A DNA stretch of 64,000 bases from Pyrinomonadaceae bacterium (GTDB lineage: Bacteria; Acidobacteriota; Blastocatellia; Pyrinomonadales; Pyrinomonadaceae). Location of the stretch: positions 3,536 to 67,535 of the forward strand of contig JAGOBH010000006.1 of NCBI GenBank assembly GCA_017983495.1, read 5' to 3'. Made by a program: the position numbers and the translations under genes. Positions 35,580 through 45,207 of the stretch are shown here, one piece after another (the stretch's first letter is position 1; each line of letters opens with the position of its first letter). Below the pieces are notes generated by a model. The model searched no databases. It was not told the origin of the DNA and saw only the letters and a program-made list of their open reading frames with translations.

Positions 35580-36239
35580 ATGGCACAGATTTTTAACAAG
35601 AGTGCAAATAATATCGCCAAGATCAGCATGATCATGGCGGTCGTATTAGCAGGCACGGCGTTCTTTGCTTACACACAGATCGCCCGTTCGTCGTATCTCA
35701 CGGGCCGCTATCTGGAAAAGCAGCAGCCGGTTCAGTTCAGTCATAAGCATCACGTTGGCGACGACGGCATTGATTGCCGGTATTGCCATACATCGGTCGA
35801 GACGACGGCGTCGGCCGGTATGCCGCCGACCCAGACGTGTATGAACTGTCACAGCCAGATCTGGGCGGACAGCCCATATCTCGAGCCCGTGCGAGCTAGC
35901 TTCCGTGATAATAAACCGATCGAATGGGAACGCGTTCATGACCTGCCTGAATACTCATATTTCAACCACAGTATTCACGTCGCCAAAGGCGTAGGCTGTT
36001 CGACATGCCACGGCCAGATCGACAATATGCCGGCGGTTTACCAGGAAAATACGCTGCAGATGGAGTGGTGCTTAGCATGTCATCGTGCACCTGAGAATTT
36101 TATTCGTCCGAAATCAGAGATCTATAACATGCAGTGGCAGGACGGAGACCTCGATGCGGCTGAACGCACGAAACTCAAAGCCGATTACAAGATACGCAGT
36201 AAAGAGATGATGACGAGTTGCTCTACCTGTCACCGGTAA
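35580..36239 (+). CDS. actA: Alternative complex III subunit A, pentaheme cytochrome c
   Basis: ActA passes electrons from the ACIII core to downstream carriers. The 219-residue protein has an N-terminal membrane anchor (ISMIMAVVLAGTAFFAYT) and five CxxCH heme sites: CRYCH, CMNCH, CSTCH, CLACH and a final CSTCH at the very C-terminus. FSHKHHVGDDGIDCRYCH and further His supply axial ligands. It is first in actABCDEF; actB starts 29 bases after its stop. Confidence 0.94.
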   Translation: MAQIFNKSANNIAKISMIMAVVLAGTAFFAYTQIARSSYLTGRYLEKQQPVQFSHKHHVGDDGIDCRYCHTSVETTASAGMPPTQTCMNCHSQIWADSPYLEPVRASFRDNKPIEWERVHDLPEYSYFNHSIHVAKGVGCSTCHGQIDNMPAVYQENTLQMEWCLACHRAPENFIRPKSEIYNMQWQDGDLDAAERTKLKADYKIRSKEMMTSCSTCHR

Positions 36240-36268
36240 AGCCAGCAAATAGAGGAATTAGAAGAAAC

Positions 36269-39200
36269 ATGCCCAGTCCGGAAAGCAAAAACACCTTTGC
36301 ATCGTTAAGAGACAGTATTCTGGCTCAGAACGGTAAAGAATATTGGCGCAGTATCGAAGAGCATGCTGATACACCCGAGTTCAAAGAGTTCATCTCGCAG
36401 GAATACCCGCACGAGATCGAAGAATGGGACAATAGTCTCAGTCGACGCAATTTCGTCAAGGTCATGGGAGCTTCGCTGGCCCTGGCCGGACTCAGCGGCT
36501 GCGTCATCCAGCCCCCGGAAAAGATCGTCGCAAACGTTCGCGAAGTAGAGGGCAATCTGCCCGGCAAGCCTAAGTTCTTTGCCACCGCGATGTCACTTGG
36601 CGGTGTTTCGACCGGATTACTTGCCAAAGCTTACGAACATCGTCCTGTAAAGGTCGAAGGAAACCCCGATCATCCCGGCAGCCGCGGCGGAACCGACGTT
36701 TTGACCCAGGCTTCGGTCCTGGGCATGTACGACCCGGATCGTTCGCAAGAGATTACGTTCCGCGGCAGCCCGAAAAACTGGGAAGCCTTTATTGCCGAGA
36801 TGCGGATCGCGATCGAGGACAACCGCAAGGACGGCGGTGCGGGCATCAGATTTTTGACCGAAACGGTTACGTCGCCAACATTGATCGACCAGTTTGCAAA
36901 GCTCAAGGCTGAATTGCCGGGTGCTAAATGGGTTCAGTATGAGCCGATCAACACTGACAATGCGATGGCCGGGGCTAAGTTGGCCTTTGGCTCGCCGGTA
37001 CAGTCGATCTACAAGTACGATAAGGCGGAACGAATATTGTCGCTCGACGCGGATATATTCTCAGGGTTCAACGTCGCTTACATCAAAGATTTTGCCAAGG
37101 GCCGCGCGTTTAACGAAGAAAAGAAAGAGATCAACCGACTCTATTCGATCGAAACGACCGTAAGCCTGACCGGTGCGAAAGCCGACCACAGACTCGCAGT
37201 TAAGCCGAGCCAGATGGCAGAGATCGCCAAAGCGGTGGCCAAGGCTGTCGGCGTTGCCGGTGCAACGTCTACCTACACTGACAACGCGAATTGGATCGCG
37301 GCAATGGCCAAAGATCTGATGGAACACAAAGGCAAGTCGCTGGTCGTCGCCGGCGATAACCAGTCGCCTGTCGTTCATGCTCTCGCACATGCGATGAATG
37401 CGGCGCTTGGAAATGCCGGACAGACGGTCGTTTATACCGACCCGATGTCGCCGGGAACCGAACGGACACAGGTTGAGCAGTTTCGCGAATTGATCGGGGA
37501 TATCGACGCAGGCCGCGTCAAGATGATCGTCATTCTCGGCGGCAACCCCGTTTACAATGCCCCGTCGGACCTCAAACTCACTCCTGTGCGGATGAACAAG
37601 ATCGCGACACGGGTTCATCTCGGGCTGTATCAGGACGAGACGGCGGAATATTGCCATTGGCATGTCGCCGAAAAACACTATTTCGAAGGTTGGAGCGACG
37701 GACGTGCCTATGACGGAACCGCGTCGATCATCCAGCCGATCATTGCCCCGCTATACGATGGCAAGAACGCACACGAAGTCGTTCAGCTTTTCTTCAAAGA
37801 GAACTTCGATAAAAAGGACTACGACATCGTTAAGGCATACTGGCAGGCGCAGAATATTACTGCGGCAGCTGCCGTAAAGCCTGCCGAACCCGCAAAAACG
37901 GAAGCCAAAGCGGAACCGAAGACCGATGCAAAATCGGCAACGCCGGTTGATGAAGTCGCCAAAAAGGAAGCACCGAAAGCGGTTTCACCGGCACCGGCTG
38001 CGGCGCCTGTGGCGGCTACGTCTCCGAAATCGTTTGACGATAACTGGAGTAAAGCCATACACGATGGATTTATTCCTAATACGGCTGCGGCTGCCAAATC
38101 AGTCACGGTAACCACTGCATTCTTGTCTCAGCCGGAAGCGAAGCCGACCGGTTCGGGAACTGTCGAGATTACGATCCTGCCGGATCCATGTGTTTATGAT
38201 GGCCGGTTCGTCAATAACGGATGGCTGCAGGAATTACCGAACCCGCTGAATAAGATCACGTGGGATAACGTCGCTTTGGTTAGTCCAAAGACCGCCGCGA
38301 AATTGGGCATCAATACGGGCAACGATGCTCGCGAATTCGTCGGTGGTGCTCAGGGAACCAGTTTTATCAACACCAAGGGCGGCAACCAATTCTCGGATCT
38401 GTTCACGGTGAAGTATCAGGGTGCTGACATCTCAAAGCCCGTGCCGATGTGGATCACGCCCGGCCAGCCGGACGACGTGATCACACTCTTCATGGGATAC
38501 GGACGGACGCGTGCCGGGAAGGTCGGGACCGGAATCGGTTACAGTGCATTCGACGTTCGCCGTTCGGATGCGATGAATTACGGTTTTGGCGAGATCGTTG
38601 CTCGTGCAGGCGAGACCACGACGATCGCTTCGACTCAGATCCACTTCAACATGGAAGGCCGCGATCTGCTCCGCATGTGGGACCTCGACGCCTTTGAGGC
38701 CGACCCGGAAATGGGCCATCAGCACAACGAGTACGACAAATCGATGTACCCGTATGAGCAGCACACACAGGTTTATGACCAGAACACGAAATGGGCGATG
38801 TCAATCGACCTCAATTCATGTGTCGGTTGTAATGCATGTGTGGTCGCGTGCCAGGCTGAGAACAACATCCCGGTCGTCGGTAAAGAGCAGGTAAATCGCA
38901 GCCGCGAAATGCACTGGCTGCGAATTGATGCTTATTTTGGCGGTGGCGATATCAACGATCCGGATGGACCGTATTTCCAGCCGGTTCTTTGCATGCAATG
39001 CGAACAGGCTCCGTGCGAGGTTGTTTGCCCGGTTCACGCCACAGTTCATAGTGCCGAAGGCTTGAACGACATGGTCTATAACCGCTGCGTCGGAACGCGT
39101 TATTGTTCAAATAACTGCCCGTACAAGGTTCGTCGATTCAACTTCCTGCTCTATCAGGATTGGAACACGCCGCAGTACAAGCTGATGCGTAACCCTGAAG

Positions 39201-39577
39201 TATCGATCCGCAGCCGTGGTGTGATGGAAAAATGTACGTACTGTACGCAGCGTATTGCAGCGGCTCGCATTGAATCGCAAAAAGACGGTGCGAGAAAGAT
39301 CCGCGACGGCGAAGTGATCACCGCGTGTCAATCGGCATGCCCGACGGATGCCATCATTTTTGGCGATATGGGCGACCCGGAAAGCATGGTCTCCAAGGCC
39401 AAGAAGGATCACAGAAATTACACGCTGCTGAACGAACTCAACACCCAGCCGCGGACGACCTATATGGCCGGCCTTAAGAACCAGAATAAGGAAATGCCTG
39501 ATTATAGGGCTACGGAAAAGAGGGCGAAGCCAGCGAAGAAAGCGGAAACCACAGCACCGGGAGGCGAGGCACACTAG
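36269..39577 (+). CDS. actB: Alternative complex III subunit B, molybdopterin-like/iron-sulfur protein
   Basis: The 1102-residue protein combines a molybdopterin-oxidoreductase-like domain with a C-terminal ferredoxin domain. The N-terminus has a twin-Arg (SRRNFVKVMG, residues 58-67) and a lipobox-like LSGC at Cys 78. The ferredoxin part (about 843-1040) holds four Cys groups: CVGCNACVVAC, CMQCEQAPCEVVC, CVGTRYCSNNCP and CTYC with CQSACP, for several Fe-S clusters. An Ala/Lys/Glu/Pro-rich linker lies at about 530-587. As known for ACIII, this subunit carries Fe-S clusters but no molybdenum. The start at 36269 follows actA by 29 bases. Confidence 0.94.
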   Translation: MPSPESKNTFASLRDSILAQNGKEYWRSIEEHADTPEFKEFISQEYPHEIEEWDNSLSRRNFVKVMGASLALAGLSGCVIQPPEKIVANVREVEGNLPGKPKFFATAMSLGGVSTGLLAKAYEHRPVKVEGNPDHPGSRGGTDVLTQASVLGMYDPDRSQEITFRGSPKNWEAFIAEMRIAIEDNRKDGGAGIRFLTETVTSPTLIDQFAKLKAELPGAKWVQYEPINTDNAMAGAKLAFGSPVQSIYKYDKAERILSLDADIFSGFNVAYIKDFAKGRAFNEEKKEINRLYSIETTVSLTGAKADHRLAVKPSQMAEIAKAVAKAVGVAGATSTYTDNANWIAAMAKDLMEHKGKSLVVAGDNQSPVVHALAHAMNAALGNAGQTVVYTDPMSPGTERTQVEQFRELIGDIDAGRVKMIVILGGNPVYNAPSDLKLTPVRMNKIATRVHLGLYQDETAEYCHWHVAEKHYFEGWSDGRAYDGTASIIQPIIAPLYDGKNAHEVVQLFFKENFDKKDYDIVKAYWQAQNITAAAAVKPAEPAKTEAKAEPKTDAKSATPVDEVAKKEAPKAVSPAPAAAPVAATSPKSFDDNWSKAIHDGFIPNTAAAAKSVTVTTAFLSQPEAKPTGSGTVEITILPDPCVYDGRFVNNGWLQELPNPLNKITWDNVALVSPKTAAKLGINTGNDAREFVGGAQGTSFINTKGGNQFSDLFTVKYQGADISKPVPMWITPGQPDDVITLFMGYGRTRAGKVGTGIGYSAFDVRRSDAMNYGFGEIVARAGETTTIASTQIHFNMEGRDLLRMWDLDAFEADPEMGHQHNEYDKSMYPYEQHTQVYDQNTKWAMSIDLNSCVGCNACVVACQAENNIPVVGKEQVNRSREMHWLRIDAYFGGGDINDPDGPYFQPVLCMQCEQAPCEVVCPVHATVHSAEGLNDMVYNRCVGTRYCSNNCPYKVRRFNFLLYQDWNTPQYKLMRNPEVSIRSRGVMEKCTYCTQRIAAARIESQKDGARKIRDGEVITACQSACPTDAIIFGDMGDPESMVSKAKKDHRNYTLLNELNTQPRTTYMAGLKNQNKEMPDYRATEKRAKPAKKAETTAPGGEAH

Positions 39578-39664
39578 CAGCTTTTCGGTTCATCTGAATC
39601 GCGACAAGTTTGGCGAATAAGGATGACACGGGCGACACCGTTCAGCCGTGCGAGTTAGAAAAAT

Positions 39665-41113
39665 ATGCAGGACAATAAGGACCTACAAGAGAAACTGCAC
39701 CCGGCGATGGTCGAGGGCGACCATACGTTTGCAAGTGTTACTGACAAGATCAGCGACATTACGCTTAAAAGGCGTACGCCGTTCGGTTGGTTCATAGGCT
39801 TTGGCATCGCATTCATGGTTGCCCAGTTGCTGATGTTCTCGGTTATTTGGCTGCTTGCAAATGGTATCGGCGTCTGGGGAAATAACCAGCCGGTAGGTTG
39901 GGCATTCGATATTATCAACTTTGTTTGGTGGATCGGTATCGGTCACGCCGGAACGTTGATCTCCGCCATTTTGCTTCTGTTGAATCAAAAGTGGCGAACA
40001 TCTATCAATAGATTTGCCGAGGCAATGACGCTATTCGCCGTGGCCTGCGCCGCGATGTTTCCTTTGCTGCATACCGGCCGACCTTGGCTTGCGGCATATT
40101 GGCTATTCCCGTATCCGAACACAATGGGCATCTGGCCGCAGTTCCGTTCGCCGCTGATCTGGGACGTATTTGCGGTCTCGACATATGCTACGGTTTCAGC
40201 CTTGTTCTGGTACGTTGGCCTGATCCCCGATTTCGCGACATTGCGTGATAGGGCTAAGAATCCTTATTTCAGATTTATATACGCAGCTCTTTCATGGGGC
40301 TGGCGCGGCTCCGCAAGGCACTGGCATCGTTACGAGATCACGTATCTCATCCTGGCCGGCCTTTCGACGCCGCTCGTGCTTTCGGTACACTCGATCGTTT
40401 CGTTCGACTTCTCGGTTTCGCAGGTTCCGGGCTGGCACGCCACGATCTTCCCGCCGTACTTTGTTGCGGGAGCCGTGTTCGCCGGATTTGCGATGGTGCT
40501 GATCCTCTGTATCCCGCTTCGTCGCTGGTACAGAATGGAAGATTTCATTACCAAGACGCACTTGATCTTTATGTCAAAGGTCATGCTTGCAACGGGATTG
40601 ATCGTCTGTTACGGCTACGCGATGGAAGCGTTTTTTGGCTGGTACAGTGCGTCAGAGTATGAAGTGTTCATGATCAAGAACCGAATATGGGAAGGCCCGT
40701 ATTGGTGGTCATATTGGCTTCTGATCCTCTGTAACGGACTTTCGATCCAGTTGCTGTGGTTCAAGCGATTCCGCGAAAGCGAGTTTTGGCTGTTCACGAT
40801 CTCGATCATTGTCAGCGTGGGTATGTGGCTTGAGCGTTTCGTCATTATCGTTACCAGCTTGCACCGCGACTTTCTTCCGTCCAGTTGGGCGATGTATTCG
40901 CCGACGATGTTTGACTGGTCGATGTTCATCGGCACTATCGGCTTTTTCTTCACGCTGCTGTTCCTGTTTGTTCGGTTCGTTCCGATCATCTCGATCTTCG
41001 AGGTCAGGACATTACTCCCTGAGGCGAATGTTCACGGACATCATCAGGATTTTGAAGAGAATGTTATCGAGGTTGAATACACCTACGATCGTACGGATCC
41101 GCCTAACGAATAA
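39665..41113 (+). CDS. actC: Alternative complex III subunit C, NrfD-like membrane protein
   Basis: The 482-residue protein has about ten transmembrane helices of the NrfD/PsrC type, with quinol-site residues expected around GIGHAGTLISAILLL and LHTGRPWLAAYW. It would oxidise menaquinol and pass electrons to ActB. The N-terminal 60 residues are hydrophilic. It follows actB by 87 bases and precedes actD by 48. Confidence 0.93.
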   Translation: MQDNKDLQEKLHPAMVEGDHTFASVTDKISDITLKRRTPFGWFIGFGIAFMVAQLLMFSVIWLLANGIGVWGNNQPVGWAFDIINFVWWIGIGHAGTLISAILLLLNQKWRTSINRFAEAMTLFAVACAAMFPLLHTGRPWLAAYWLFPYPNTMGIWPQFRSPLIWDVFAVSTYATVSALFWYVGLIPDFATLRDRAKNPYFRFIYAALSWGWRGSARHWHRYEITYLILAGLSTPLVLSVHSIVSFDFSVSQVPGWHATIFPPYFVAGAVFAGFAMVLILCIPLRRWYRMEDFITKTHLIFMSKVMLATGLIVCYGYAMEAFFGWYSASEYEVFMIKNRIWEGPYWWSYWLLILCNGLSIQLLWFKRFRESEFWLFTISIIVSVGMWLERFVIIVTSLHRDFLPSSWAMYSPTMFDWSMFIGTIGFFFTLLFLFVRFVPIISIFEVRTLLPEANVHGHHQDFEENVIEVEYTYDRTDPPNE

Positions 41114-41161
41114 GTTTGGGCACTGAGTTTTTTGTTTTGTTTTGAGTAAGCGAATTTAGAT

Positions 41162-41695
41162 ATGGGCAACAACATATACGGAATTCTGGCAGAATTTGAC
41201 ACGGCGACCGACATGGTCGACGCCGCGACAAAAGTGCGTGACGCCGGTTATACCAAGACCGATGCGTTTTCGCCGTTTCCTCTGCACGAGATCGATGAAG
41301 CACTGGGGATCAAACGGAGTATCTTGCCGTATCTGATCTTTGCTGGCGGCGTTACCGGGCTGCTTTCGGGGCTTGGACTGGTTTATTTCGTCCACGTTAT
41401 CGATTATCCGATAATCGTCGGCGGCCGTCCGCACTTCAGCTTGCCATCATTTATACCGCCGATGTACGAACTCACCATTCTGCTAGCCGCCGCCGTGGCT
41501 GTGTTTGGAATGCTGTTTCTTAATGGCTTGCCCTCTCCTTATCATCCGCTTTTCAACGTTCCCCGGTTTGCTCTGGCGACACGTGAGAAGTTCTTTTTGG
41601 TCATTGAAGCATCGGATCCGAATTACGAATACGAGAAGACTAAGAGTTTTATGGAAAGTCTGAATCCGCAGGAGGTCTTTGATGTACCTGAATAG
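41162..41695 (+). CDS. actD: Alternative complex III subunit D (DUF3341)
   Basis: The 177-residue protein has an N-terminal soluble part with ILAEFDTATDMVDAATKVRDAGY, two transmembrane helices (around 60-85 and 100-125) and the DUF3341 signature FPLHEIDEALGIKRS with the loop GGRPHFSLPSFIPP. It is a structural membrane subunit of ACIII without cofactors. Its end overlaps actE by 14 bases. Confidence 0.93.
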   Translation: MGNNIYGILAEFDTATDMVDAATKVRDAGYTKTDAFSPFPLHEIDEALGIKRSILPYLIFAGGVTGLLSGLGLVYFVHVIDYPIIVGGRPHFSLPSFIPPMYELTILLAAAVAVFGMLFLNGLPSPYHPLFNVPRFALATREKFFLVIEASDPNYEYEKTKSFMESLNPQEVFDVPE

Positions 41696-42428
41696 AATTC
41701 AGCGGTCAATGGTAAGTGGTCACCGGCGAATTAGCCGGGCGAAGTTAGGCGGCCTGCTGGTCGTTGCCTTTGGCCTGCTCTCCTCCGCTTGCGGTGTGCG
41801 TTTTGATATGCAGGATCAACCGCGATACAAGGTTTATAAGAGGAGCGAGTTTTTCGCCGACAAACGTGCGTCACGTGACGCCCCTGAGGGGACGATCGCT
41901 CGCGGGCAGTTGCGGGACAACAAGGCTTTTTATACCGGCAAGATCGACAATCCTGACCTCAATGCCCCAGTTGCTTCGAGCGTGGGCCCGACTGGCAATA
42001 CGATCGTAACGAGCTTTCCAAATGCAATTGACGAATTCCCGATCCCGGTTACGAAAGAACTGGTCGATCGCGGTCAGGAGCGTTACAACATTTACTGTAG
42101 TGTTTGCCATGGCCCGGTCGGAGTCGGCGACGGTATGATCGTTCGACGCGGCTTTGTTAAGCCGCCGACCTATCATGACGACAGACTGCGAAACGCTCCG
42201 GTCGGACACTTTTTTGACGTAATTTCGAATGGTTGGGGACGAATGAGCAGCTATGGAGCACAGATACAGCCGGCTGATCGGTGGGCGATCGTAGCCTATA
42301 TCCGTGCACTCCAGTTGAGTCAAAATCCCAACGAGACACTGAAGATGAATAACAGCAACGAGTCGAACGCCTCGGCCCCCAAGGCAGCGGAACCGCAAAA
42401 TGCCAACACGCATGGAGGTGGCAAATAG
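41682..42428 (+). CDS. actE: Alternative complex III subunit E, monoheme cytochrome c lipoprotein
   Basis: The 248-residue product has a lipobox SSAC near residue 37 and a single heme site CSVCHG (about residue 140) in YNIYCSVCHGPVGVGDGM, with a distal Met expected in RMSSYGAQIQPADRWAI. It would carry electrons from ActA toward the oxidase. The start at 41682 follows GGAGG at 41671. It overlaps actD by 14 bases and its stop abuts the actF start without a gap. The C-terminal tail is Asn/Ala-rich. Confidence 0.92.
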   Translation: MYLNRIQRSMVSGHRRISRAKLGGLLVVAFGLLSSACGVRFDMQDQPRYKVYKRSEFFADKRASRDAPEGTIARGQLRDNKAFYTGKIDNPDLNAPVASSVGPTGNTIVTSFPNAIDEFPIPVTKELVDRGQERYNIYCSVCHGPVGVGDGMIVRRGFVKPPTYHDDRLRNAPVGHFFDVISNGWGRMSSYGAQIQPADRWAIVAYIRALQLSQNPNETLKMNNSNESNASAPKAAEPQNANTHGGGK

Positions 42429-43652
42429 ATGGCGGAACTCGAGAAATATTACGCTCCGGATATCGTCAATAAATGGCGAACCGTGGCCCTTGGAGTCGGC
42501 GGCATTGCCCTTATCATTTGGGCGATCGGCTGCTATTTCAATACTGAGCAGGCATTACGATCGTGGCTCCTGGGCTTTATTTTCTGGGGCGGTATCGGCC
42601 TCGGCAGCCTCGGCGTCCTGATGCTGCAGTACTTGACGGGCGGTGCGTGGGGCGTTGTTATCCGAAGAACGGTCGAGGCCGGTTCGCGGACACTGCCGCT
42701 GATCTTCCTGCTTTTCATTCCGCTTGCGATTGGTGTTTACACTCATCAGGTCTACGAATTTACGCATTTGCCGCCCGATGACCTTGTAATGAAGCATCGC
42801 GGTGTTTTCATGGCACCGTGGTTCTGGATCGTGCGTTCGGTCATTTATTTTGCTCTGTGGTACGTAATGGTCCACCTCCTGAATAAGTGGTCGGCACAGC
42901 AGGATAAGACAGACAACATAGTCGATTCTGAGCGTTTGCTTGAAAGGGCATCGCGATTTTCAGGACCGACGATGGTCATCTACGCACTCGTCGTCACGTT
43001 CGCCGTGGTGGACTGGGTGATGATGCTTGATCCGCACTGGTTCTCGACAATGTGGGGACTGCTGTTTGTCGCTGGCTGGGCTCTTAGCTGCTTCTGCTTC
43101 GTCGTTGCGATACTCGCAAATCTGGCGGACAAAGCTCCGATGAACGGCATACTCGGCAAACGCCATTTTCACGATCTTGGCAAACTGATGCTCGCCCTTG
43201 TGATGGTTTGGGCGTATTTCAACTTTTCGCAGTTCCTGATCATTTGGTCAGGTAACCTGCCCGAGGAGACAACTTGGTACCTGACCCGCATGAAAGGCGG
43301 TTGGGGCTACATGGGTGTGATCCTCATCGTTTTCCATTTCGCGTTTCCGTTCCTCGTTTTGCTCCAGCAGGATTTCAAGCGAAAGGCTCGATGGCTTGCG
43401 ACACTCGCTGTTTTCATTCTCGTAATGCGTCTCGTTGATATGTATTACCAGATCGGACCTACGCCGAGAATTACGCCGGGTATCGACACGGGCAGTTTGA
43501 TGGCGTCATTCAGCTGGCTCGATATTGTCGGGCCGTTGGCGGTCGGTGGGATCTGGCTATGGTGGTTTTTTGGCGAGTTAATGAAACGGCCGATCGTACC
43601 TGTCCAGGATCCGTTCTTCGAAAACGCAATTAAGCATGGTAAGGGGCATTAA
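42429..43652 (+). CDS. actF: Alternative complex III subunit F, NrfD-like membrane protein
   Basis: The 407-residue protein has about ten hydrophobic helices and is homologous in kind to ActC. Typical segments are YTHQVYEFTHLPPDDLVMKH, WVMMLDPHWFSTMWG and MVWAYFNFSQFLIIWSGNLPEE, the last being family diagnostic. ActF forms the second membrane core subunit, suggested to take part in proton movement. It starts directly after the actE stop. Confidence 0.94.
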   Translation: MAELEKYYAPDIVNKWRTVALGVGGIALIIWAIGCYFNTEQALRSWLLGFIFWGGIGLGSLGVLMLQYLTGGAWGVVIRRTVEAGSRTLPLIFLLFIPLAIGVYTHQVYEFTHLPPDDLVMKHRGVFMAPWFWIVRSVIYFALWYVMVHLLNKWSAQQDKTDNIVDSERLLERASRFSGPTMVIYALVVTFAVVDWVMMLDPHWFSTMWGLLFVAGWALSCFCFVVAILANLADKAPMNGILGKRHFHDLGKLMLALVMVWAYFNFSQFLIIWSGNLPEETTWYLTRMKGGWGYMGVILIVFHFAFPFLVLLQQDFKRKARWLATLAVFILVMRLVDMYYQIGPTPRITPGIDTGSLMASFSWLDIVGPLAVGGIWLWWFFGELMKRPIVPVQDPFFENAIKHGKGH

Positions 43653-43685
43653 GGAACACAGGATGTTTTTGCAGTAGTTAACGAT

Positions 43686-44222
43686 ATGTCTAAAAAACAT
43701 GTAAATACTCCGGCCGATTTTGATAAAGGCTATGAGGAAAATGATATCGGGCTTAAAGGCATCGTTTATTTCGGTGTCGGGCTGTTCCTGCTCATTGTTA
43801 TCACGTTTGGCCTGATGTGGGCCTTTCTGGGAGTGATGCGCGATTTTGCCAAAGAGACCGCGGGACCGCCGAATCCGATGATACAGTCGGACAAGGACAG
43901 GCTTCCGGCCGAACCGCGTCTGCAGGGAGCACCTGGATTTGGCGTCGACTCGGAGAAGGGCCGTATCAATCTTGAACTGACCGTTCCGCAGAGCGAGTAC
44001 TGGGAACTCAAAAAGCAATGGGACGAACAGTTAGATAAGGGCCGGATCGACCCGAAAACCGGAACCGTGATCTCAATGCCGATCAACAAAGCTAAAGAGA
44101 AGTTTCTCGCGGGCACGATCAAGGCGAAATCAGGTGCAGAGGCTGAAAAGTTTTATAAGGAAGCACACAAGTTCTATTCGGACGCGAGTGCGGGACGTAT
44201 GGCGTCCGAGACGCAAAGGTAG
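43686..44222 (+). CDS. Conserved membrane protein between ACIII and sco
   Basis: The 178-residue protein has one transmembrane helix (about residues 27-50, IVYFGVGLFLLIVITFGLMW) and a hydrophilic C-terminal domain with APGFGVDSEKGRINLELTVP. No heme or metal motif is visible. Position between actF and the sco gene suggests an ACIII/oxidase accessory subunit, perhaps equivalent to the small extra subunits of known ACIII. I do not recognise a named family. Confidence 0.75.
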   Translation: MSKKHVNTPADFDKGYEENDIGLKGIVYFGVGLFLLIVITFGLMWAFLGVMRDFAKETAGPPNPMIQSDKDRLPAEPRLQGAPGFGVDSEKGRINLELTVPQSEYWELKKQWDEQLDKGRIDPKTGTVISMPINKAKEKFLAGTIKAKSGAEAEKFYKEAHKFYSDASAGRMASETQR

Positions 44223-44229
44223 TACTAGA

Positions 44230-45129
44230 ATGAAAAAAAGTTCGCCAATATCAGCAGTTTTGATGGTGAAGTTTTGCACTTTGACATTGATAATTGGGTG
44301 TTTTGTTCAGGTGCCGGCACAAAAGTCGGAACACTACAACTCGCCGCTTTACGCACCGAAGACGTATGACCCATCACAAACGACGTCAAACGGTTTGCCT
44401 GAAGCACTCCAGACGATCGGTATTGAGCAAAAGCTCGGCGATACGCTTCCGATGGACGTTGAGTTGAAGAACGAAGATGGCAAAACGGTCAGATTGGGTG
44501 ATTACTTTACAAAAGGAAAGCCGGTGATCGTTGCATTTGTTTACTACGAATGTCCGATGCTTTGCAATCAGGTGCTGAATGGCCTGACAGGATCATTGAA
44601 AGGAATCTCACTTGAGGCGGGAAAGGATTTTGACGTTTTGGCGATCAGCTTCGATTCACGTGAGAACGACAAACCCGATCTGGCAAAGAATAAAAAGGCG
44701 GGATATGTCGAGCGATATGGCCGTGCGGGCAGCGAGAACGGTTGGCATTTTTTGACAGGAACCGAAGATTCGATCCAGAAAGTTACACAAGCTGCCGGAT
44801 TTAGCTTTAAGTGGGACGAAAAATCGAATCAGTTCGCGCATGCGGGCGGATTGATGATCACAACCCCGAACGGGAAGCTGGCGAGATACCTGTATGGTAT
44901 CGATTTTGCGCCGAAAGATCTGAAATTCGGTTTGATGGAATCGGCGGAAAGCAGAGTCGGAACACCGGTCGATCAATTAATGCTCTATTGCTATCATTAC
45001 GACCCATCGACGGGTAAATATGGGCTTGCGATATTGAGCATCATTCGGCTCGCAGCGGTAGCAACGCTGATCGGCATGGGAGTTATGGGATTTGTTTTTT
45101 GGCGGAGGAATAAGCGGAAAACCGCTTGA
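44230..45129 (+). CDS. SCO1/SenC-family copper chaperone
   Basis: SCO proteins deliver copper to the CuA site of cytochrome oxidase subunit II. The start at 44230 gives 299 residues with a signal peptide (VLMVKFCTLTLIIGCFVQVPAQ). The thioredoxin fold has the copper motif YYECPMLCNQ (CxxxC) and the later His in NQFAHAGGLMI. A hydrophobic C-terminal helix (LAAVATLIGMGVMGFVFW) anchors it. It directly precedes coxB, the protein it should mature. Confidence 0.92.
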   Translation: MKKSSPISAVLMVKFCTLTLIIGCFVQVPAQKSEHYNSPLYAPKTYDPSQTTSNGLPEALQTIGIEQKLGDTLPMDVELKNEDGKTVRLGDYFTKGKPVIVAFVYYECPMLCNQVLNGLTGSLKGISLEAGKDFDVLAISFDSRENDKPDLAKNKKAGYVERYGRAGSENGWHFLTGTEDSIQKVTQAAGFSFKWDEKSNQFAHAGGLMITTPNGKLARYLYGIDFAPKDLKFGLMESAESRVGTPVDQLMLYCYHYDPSTGKYGLAILSIIRLAAVATLIGMGVMGFVFWRRNKRKTA

Positions 45130-45207
45130 GGTGTGACGGGCTGATCAACATTGACGGCGATTCGATGAGAGCTGATCCTGTTGATCGAGTTAAGTCCGAA
45201 AGAGAAT

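Noticed and set aside
37061..37678. Minus-strand 205-codon open frame
   Set aside because: Antisense to actB; no domain recognised and the plus frame is certain.
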